Of a stretch of 64,000 nucleotides of DNA, positions 59,931 through 64,000 are shown one piece after another. Position numbers and translations under genes: made by a program. Source of the stretch: Clostridia bacterium (GTDB lineage Bacteria; Bacillota; Clostridia; Oscillospirales; CAG-272); the NCBI GenBank assembly GCA_017468385.1, contig JAFUIQ010000052.1, positions 1-64,000 on the forward strand, read 5' to 3'. A model generated the notes under the pieces. It was given only the letters and a program-made list of their open reading frames with translations, ran no database searches and had not been told where the DNA came from. Within the stretch, counting starts at the first letter, position 1, and the number at the start of each line of letters is the position of its first letter.

Positions 59931-62417
59931 ATGCCTAAGAGTCAATACGTGGATCCCGGCAAAGTTTTCCAGCCCGGCTTTATCTCTTTCAATGATATTC
60001 CGGTCTGCCAGTACAAGAAAACACTTGCTCAGGAAAAGAAAATCTATACAAAGGATGATTTCCTCCGCATTTATCGCGACATGAGAATCATCCGTGAGTT
60101 TGAGTCCATGCTCAACGACATCAAGGTCAAGAGCGAATACAACGGCATCAAGTACAACAACCCCGGCCCGGCTCACCTGTCCATCGGTCAGGAAGCATCC
60201 GCAGTCGGTGAGGCGTACTGCCTGGACATCAACGACTACACCTTCGGCTCTCACCGCAGCCACGGTGAAATCCTGGCTAAGGGTCTGTCCTCCATCCACA
60301 AGCTGACCGACGAAGAACTGTACGACATCATGAAGGAATTCTTTGATGGCGCTATTCTGAAGGTTGTGGAAGGCAGACAGGAAAAGCAGGGCGATGTTCG
60401 CGATCTGGCGATCGACTTCCTGCTCTACGGTGCACTGGCCGAGATATTTGCCCGCACCACCGGCTTCAACCGCGGTCTGGGCGGATCCATGCACGCCTTC
60501 TTCATTCCCTTCGGTATTTTCCCGAACAACGCAATCGTTGGCGGCGCGGCTCCCGTTGCTCTGGGTGCTGCTCTCTACAAGCGCGCTAACCACAAGAAAG
60601 GCATCGTAGTTGCCAACTCCGGCGACGGTGCACTCGGCCGCGGTCCTGTTCTCGAGGCTCTCAACATGGCCAGCATGAGACAGATCACTGAGCTGTGGGG
60701 CATGGATGGCAAGTACTCCGATGAGGGTATGCCGATTTTGTTCAACGTATTCAACAACTTCTACGGCATGGGCGGTCAGACCCAGGGCGAGACCATGGGC
60801 TTCGATATGCCTGCTCGTCTGGGTGCCGGTTTCTCCGCAACCCAGCTGCATGCTGAGCGCGTAAACGGCTACGATCCTCTGGCTGTAATCGATGCAACCA
60901 CCCGCAAAAAGGAACTGCTTCTGGCCGGCAAGGGCCCTGCTCTTCTGGAAGTTGCAACCTACCGTATCAGCGGTCACTCCCCCTCCGACTCCTCCACCTA
61001 CCGTACTCAGGAAGAGATCGAAGCCTGGAAGGAAGCTTGCCCCATCGCTGCATACCGCAAGAAGATGGTAGAAGGCGGCATCGCAACCGACGAAGAATTC
61101 GCAGCAATCGAGGAAGAGATCGTTCGCCGCATGATGAAGATCTGCACGCTGGCTATCGATGATACTCTGTCTCCTCGTATGGATATGGACAAGGATCCTG
61201 CTATCCTGTCCTCCCTCATGCTGTCCAACACTCATACTCCTTCCATGGAGCCCGGCCGTGAGCCCGACGTTCTCATGCCCAAGGAAGAGAATCCTCGCGT
61301 AAAGCAGTTGGCTACCAAGGCTCGCTACGCGTACGACGAGAAGGGCGCTCCCATTCCGAAGATCAAGCTCCTCGGCGTTCGTGACGCCATCTTCGAGTCC
61401 ATCCTGGATAAGTTCTACGAAGATCCCACCACCATCGCTTATGGTGAGGACAACCGTGACTGGGGCGGCGCATTTGCTGTATACCGCGGTCTGACCGAGG
61501 CTCTTCCCTATCATCGTTTCTTCAACGCACCGATTTCCGAGTCCGCTATTGTTGGCTCCGCCGTTGGTTATGCCATGGCTGGCGGCCGTGCCATCGTTGA
61601 GTTGATGTACGCTGACTTTATCGGCTGTGCAGGCGACGAAATCTTCAACCAGCTGTCCAAGTGGCAGTCCATGTCCGCCGGCATCCTGAAGATGCCTGTG
61701 GTCATCCGCGTATCCGTTGGTTCCAAGTACGGTGCACAGCACTCCCAGGATTGGACCGCACTGACCGCTCATATCCCTGGTCTGAAGGTTTGCTTCCCCT
61801 CCACTCCCTACGATGCCAAGGGTCTGATGAATGCCGCTCTGTCCGGCACCGATCCCGTTATCTTCTTCGAGTCCCAGCGTATTTACGACAAGGGCGAAGA
61901 GTTCCACAAGGAAGGCGTTCCCACCGAGTACTACGAAGTTCCCTTCGGCGAACCCGATGTGAAGCGCGTTGGTTCCGATGTGACCATCCTGACCATCGGT
62001 GCAGTTCTGTACCGTGCTATGGAAGCAGCTCAGAAGCTGCAGGATGAGTACGGCATCTCCGCCGAGGTTATCGACACCCGCTCCATCGTTCCCTTCAACT
62101 ATGAGAAGGTTCTGGAGAGCGTGAAGAAGACCGGCCGCATCATCATCGTTGGTGACGCAGTTGACCGTAACTCCGTAATGCGCGATATGGCTTCCAACAT
62201 CGCTGAGATGGCATTCGACTACCTGGATGCTCCGCCGGTTGTATTCGGTTCCCGCAACTGGATCACCCCTGCATTTGAGCTGGAAAAGTTCTTCTTCCCG
62301 CAGGCTGACGGCATCATCGATGTAATCAGCCAGAAGATCCTGCCCATCCCCGGCCGCGTTTGCACTATCAACGAGTCCGAGATCGAGCACATCGAGCGTT
62401 CCAAGAACGGTATCTAA
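59931..62417 (+). CDS. 2-Oxoacid dehydrogenase E1, fused alpha and beta subunits
   Basis: An 828-residue thiamine-diphosphate enzyme decarboxylating a 2-oxoacid and loading E2. Residues 1-450 are the alpha part (GPAHLSIGQEASAVGEAY, FGSHRSHGEILAKGL, RGLGGSMHAFF). The thiamine motif begins GDGALGRG at 231 but its paired Asn-Asn lies at 275-276, 41 residues on, against about 26 in typical E1 alpha. From about 475 the beta part follows (IAYGEDNRDWGGAF, YADFIGCAGDEIFNQL, VIDTRSIVPFNYE). It is the last gene of the operon, before a terminator. Confidence 0.92.
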   Translation: MPKSQYVDPGKVFQPGFISFNDIPVCQYKKTLAQEKKIYTKDDFLRIYRDMRIIREFESMLNDIKVKSEYNGIKYNNPGPAHLSIGQEASAVGEAYCLDINDYTFGSHRSHGEILAKGLSSIHKLTDEELYDIMKEFFDGAILKVVEGRQEKQGDVRDLAIDFLLYGALAEIFARTTGFNRGLGGSMHAFFIPFGIFPNNAIVGGAAPVALGAALYKRANHKKGIVVANSGDGALGRGPVLEALNMASMRQITELWGMDGKYSDEGMPILFNVFNNFYGMGGQTQGETMGFDMPARLGAGFSATQLHAERVNGYDPLAVIDATTRKKELLLAGKGPALLEVATYRISGHSPSDSSTYRTQEEIEAWKEACPIAAYRKKMVEGGIATDEEFAAIEEEIVRRMMKICTLAIDDTLSPRMDMDKDPAILSSLMLSNTHTPSMEPGREPDVLMPKEENPRVKQLATKARYAYDEKGAPIPKIKLLGVRDAIFESILDKFYEDPTTIAYGEDNRDWGGAFAVYRGLTEALPYHRFFNAPISESAIVGSAVGYAMAGGRAIVELMYADFIGCAGDEIFNQLSKWQSMSAGILKMPVVIRVSVGSKYGAQHSQDWTALTAHIPGLKVCFPSTPYDAKGLMNAALSGTDPVIFFESQRIYDKGEEFHKEGVPTEYYEVPFGEPDVKRVGSDVTILTIGAVLYRAMEAAQKLQDEYGISAEVIDTRSIVPFNYEKVLESVKKTGRIIIVGDAVDRNSVMRDMASNIAEMAFDYLDAPPVVFGSRNWITPAFELEKFFFPQADGIIDVISQKILPIPGRVCTINESEIEHIERSKNGI

Positions 62418-62430
62418 TCCCAACAAACAA

Positions 62431-62463
62431 GAGCATGGCAGAACTGCCATGCTCTTTCTTTTA
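62431..62463 (+). terminator. Terminator of the dehydrogenase operon
   Basis: GAGCATGGCA and TGCCATGCTC pair around four bases, followed by TTTCTTTT. Confidence 0.9.
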
Positions 62464-62464
62464 C

Positions 62465-62498
62465 AAAAAAGAGATATGCCGTATGCATATCTCTTTTT
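62465..62498 (-). terminator. Terminator of the convergent acyl-CoA ligase gene
   Basis: AAAAGAGATATGC and GCATATCTCTTTTT pair around five bases; the T run on the minus strand fits the gene ending at 62503. Confidence 0.85.
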
Positions 62499-62502
62499 AA
62501 TT

Positions 62503-64000
62503 TTACGCTGTGACAACGCTGTCTGCTTTTTGAAGTCCCAGTTTCTTGACGGCATCTTCGCGCATCTTATATTTTAGAATCTTACCGGCCACGTTCATCG
62601 GGAAGCTGTCGACGAAATCGATATATTTCGGCACCTTATGGCGCGCCATGTGGGCACCGATATAGGCTTTCATTTCATCGGCTGTCATGGATTCACCGTC
62701 CTTCATGATGATACATGCCATGATCTCCTCACCGTACTGTTCATCCGGCACACCGATTACCTGCACATCCTTCACCTTCTCGTGGGTGTAGATGAACTCC
62801 TCGATCTCCTTCGGATAGATATTTTCACCGCCACGGATGATCATATCCTTCAATCGACCGGTGATACGGAAGTTACCATCCTTAGTACGGCACGCGAGAT
62901 CGCCGGTGTGCAGCCAGCCATCCTTGTCGATAGCGGCAGCGGTTGCCTCAGGCATCTTATAGTATCCCTTCATCAAGTTGTAGCCGCGGGCCACAAATTC
63001 GCCGGTAACTTCATCGGCGCAATCCTCGCCAGTTTCCGGATTGATGATTTTGCACTCAATCTCGGGAAGCGGCCGTCCTACCGTACCTACGCGCACCTCG
63101 ATAGGATCGTCGGTGGAACTCATAGTGCATCCGGGCGATGCCTCGGTCTGTCCATACACGATGGTGATCTCCTTCATGTTCATCTTATCGACAACGTCCT
63201 GCATAACGGAGATGGGACAGGGGCTGCCCGCCATAATACCGGTTCTCATATAGGAGAAGTCGGTTTTTGGGAAATCCGGGTGTTCCAGCAGCGCGATAAA
63301 CATGGTGGGTACGCCGTGGAATGCGGTAATGTGCTCGTTATGAATGCAAGCCAATGCAGGTTTCGGGGAGAAATACGGCAGGGGAAGCAAGGTGCCGCCG
63401 TGGGTCATAGTAGCCGTCATAGCCAGCACCATACCGAAGCAGTGGAACATGGGTACCTGAATCATCATGCGATCCGCGGTGGACAGATCCATACGGTCAC
63501 CGATACACTTACCGTTGTTTACGATGTTATAATGGGTCAGCATAACGCCCTTGGGGAATCCGGTGGTACCGGAGGTGTATTGCATGTTGCACACATCGTC
63601 TTTATCAACCGCCGCGGCCATGCGATACACTTCCTCCACGGGAACCTGTGTCGCGCGGTCAATGGCATTGTTCCAGGTGAGACATCCCTTCTGCTGGAAA
63701 CCAACGGTAATCACGTTGCGCAAAAACGGCAATCTTCTGCTGTGGAGCGGGTTGCCGGGCTTGAGATTCTCCAACTCCGGACAGAGTTCGGCAATAATCT
63801 GAGAATAATTGGAATCCTTGGATCCCTCGGTCATGATCAACGTATGGGTATCCGACTGCTTCAGCAGATACTCCGCCTCGTGAATCTTGTAAGCAGTATT
63901 CATGGACACAAGCACCGCACCGATCTTGGTTACCGCCCAGAATGCAATATACCACTGAGGCACATTGGATGCCCAGACGGCCACATGATGTCCGGCACGC
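62503..64000 (-). CDS. Acyl-CoA ligase (AMP-binding), N-terminus beyond window
   Basis: About 499 residues of an ANL-superfamily ligase; the frame is open to the right edge, so the start is missing. Motifs in order are VAVWASNVPQWYIAFWA, MQYTSGTTGFPKGVMLTHYN (phosphate loop), ITIVYGQTEASPGCTM, GWLHTGDLACRTKDG, and GRLKDMIIRGGENIYPKEIE, with the C-terminal Lys in NVAGKILKYKMRE. It resembles medium-chain acyl-CoA ligases of the FadK type. It is convergent with the dehydrogenase operon and not obviously linked to it. A second, different acyl-CoA ligase is at 36014. Confidence 0.9.
   Translation of the reverse strand, partial: RAGHHVAVWASNVPQWYIAFWAVTKIGAVLVSMNTAYKIHEAEYLLKQSDTHTLIMTEGSKDSNYSQIIAELCPELENLKPGNPLHSRRLPFLRNVITVGFQQKGCLTWNNAIDRATQVPVEEVYRMAAAVDKDDVCNMQYTSGTTGFPKGVMLTHYNIVNNGKCIGDRMDLSTADRMMIQVPMFHCFGMVLAMTATMTHGGTLLPLPYFSPKPALACIHNEHITAFHGVPTMFIALLEHPDFPKTDFSYMRTGIMAGSPCPISVMQDVVDKMNMKEITIVYGQTEASPGCTMSSTDDPIEVRVGTVGRPLPEIECKIINPETGEDCADEVTGEFVARGYNLMKGYYKMPEATAAAIDKDGWLHTGDLACRTKDGNFRITGRLKDMIIRGGENIYPKEIEEFIYTHEKVKDVQVIGVPDEQYGEEIMACIIMKDGESMTADEMKAYIGAHMARHKVPKYIDFVDSFPMNVAGKILKYKMREDAVKKLGLQKADSVVTA

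Noticed and set aside
59904..62555. An 883-codon minus-strand frame opposite the E1 gene
   Set aside because: A mirror of the highly codon-biased E1 gene. The plus-strand frame has clear enzyme motifs and a ribosome site.

Overview
The window reads as chromosomal DNA from an endospore-forming, low-to-mid GC Firmicute of class Clostridia. The support is a complete spoIIIAA-AH operon, spoVG, a ribosomal protein L27 with the N-terminal extension removed by the Prp protease next door, a ymfF/ymfH-type M16 pair, a DUF1540 gene, RbgA, and many sigma-A-like promoters (TTGACA, 17 bases, TATAAT). I cannot place it more precisely than an anaerobic, probably gut-associated clostridium. No rRNA, CRISPR array, intact IS or prophage is visible.

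Layout. 1-4669 (minus): a five-gene surface/zinc-ribbon operon (two small zinc-ribbon proteins, a 970-residue secreted protein with repeated CxxC modules and a C-terminal membrane anchor, a small anchored protein and a DUF6935-like protein cut by the window edge). 4736-9350 (plus): a strong promoter and a structured leader or small RNA, then a lipoprotein solute-binding protein, a two-TM sensor ending in a LuxR-type HTH, a small XRE protein and a transglutaminase-like lipoprotein. No permease genes accompany the binding protein. 9460-10642: debris of a mobile element. 10770-12402 (minus): tsaE-tsaB-rpiB, with tRNA-Arg(CCG) on the other strand. 12723-14299: a DUF3048 lipoprotein and a small conserved protein. 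14417-19102: spoIIIAA-AH. 19214-20220: rplU-prp-rpmA. 20347-24613: folD, lgt and two M16 peptidase-like genes. 24777-27295: DUF1846 gene and asnA. 27499-31499: a Cys-rich protein, a P-loop protein, pgi and a class A beta-lactamase-like lipoprotein.

31634-37708 (plus): a MarR regulator, a 2-enoate-reductase-like flavoenzyme, both subunits of an aconitase-X dehydratase and an AMP-forming acyl-CoA ligase, apparently a catabolic or fermentative operon for an unknown hydroxy or unsaturated acid. 37771-42977: small hypotheticals, a FliB-like gene, nadE, a frameshifted membrane-protein gene, a YdcF-like gene, tRNA-Trp(CCA) with a palindromic element carrying a copy of its 3' end, and rpsT. 43272-49569 (plus): apgM, lepB, rbgA, rnhB, yraN, an M19 dipeptidase and thrC. 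49608-56161: DUF1540, a metallophosphoesterase, tig-clpP-clpX, spoVG and murC. 56225-62417 (plus): a DeoR-type regulator with repeated upstream motifs, then a 2-oxoacid dehydrogenase complex (E2, E3 and a fused alpha-beta E1). The window ends inside a convergent acyl-CoA ligase gene.

The two best candidates for undescribed biology are the binding protein plus membrane-tethered LuxR regulator locus with its structured leader (4736-9350) and the aconitase-X/enoate-reductase/acyl-CoA-ligase operon (31696-37708).
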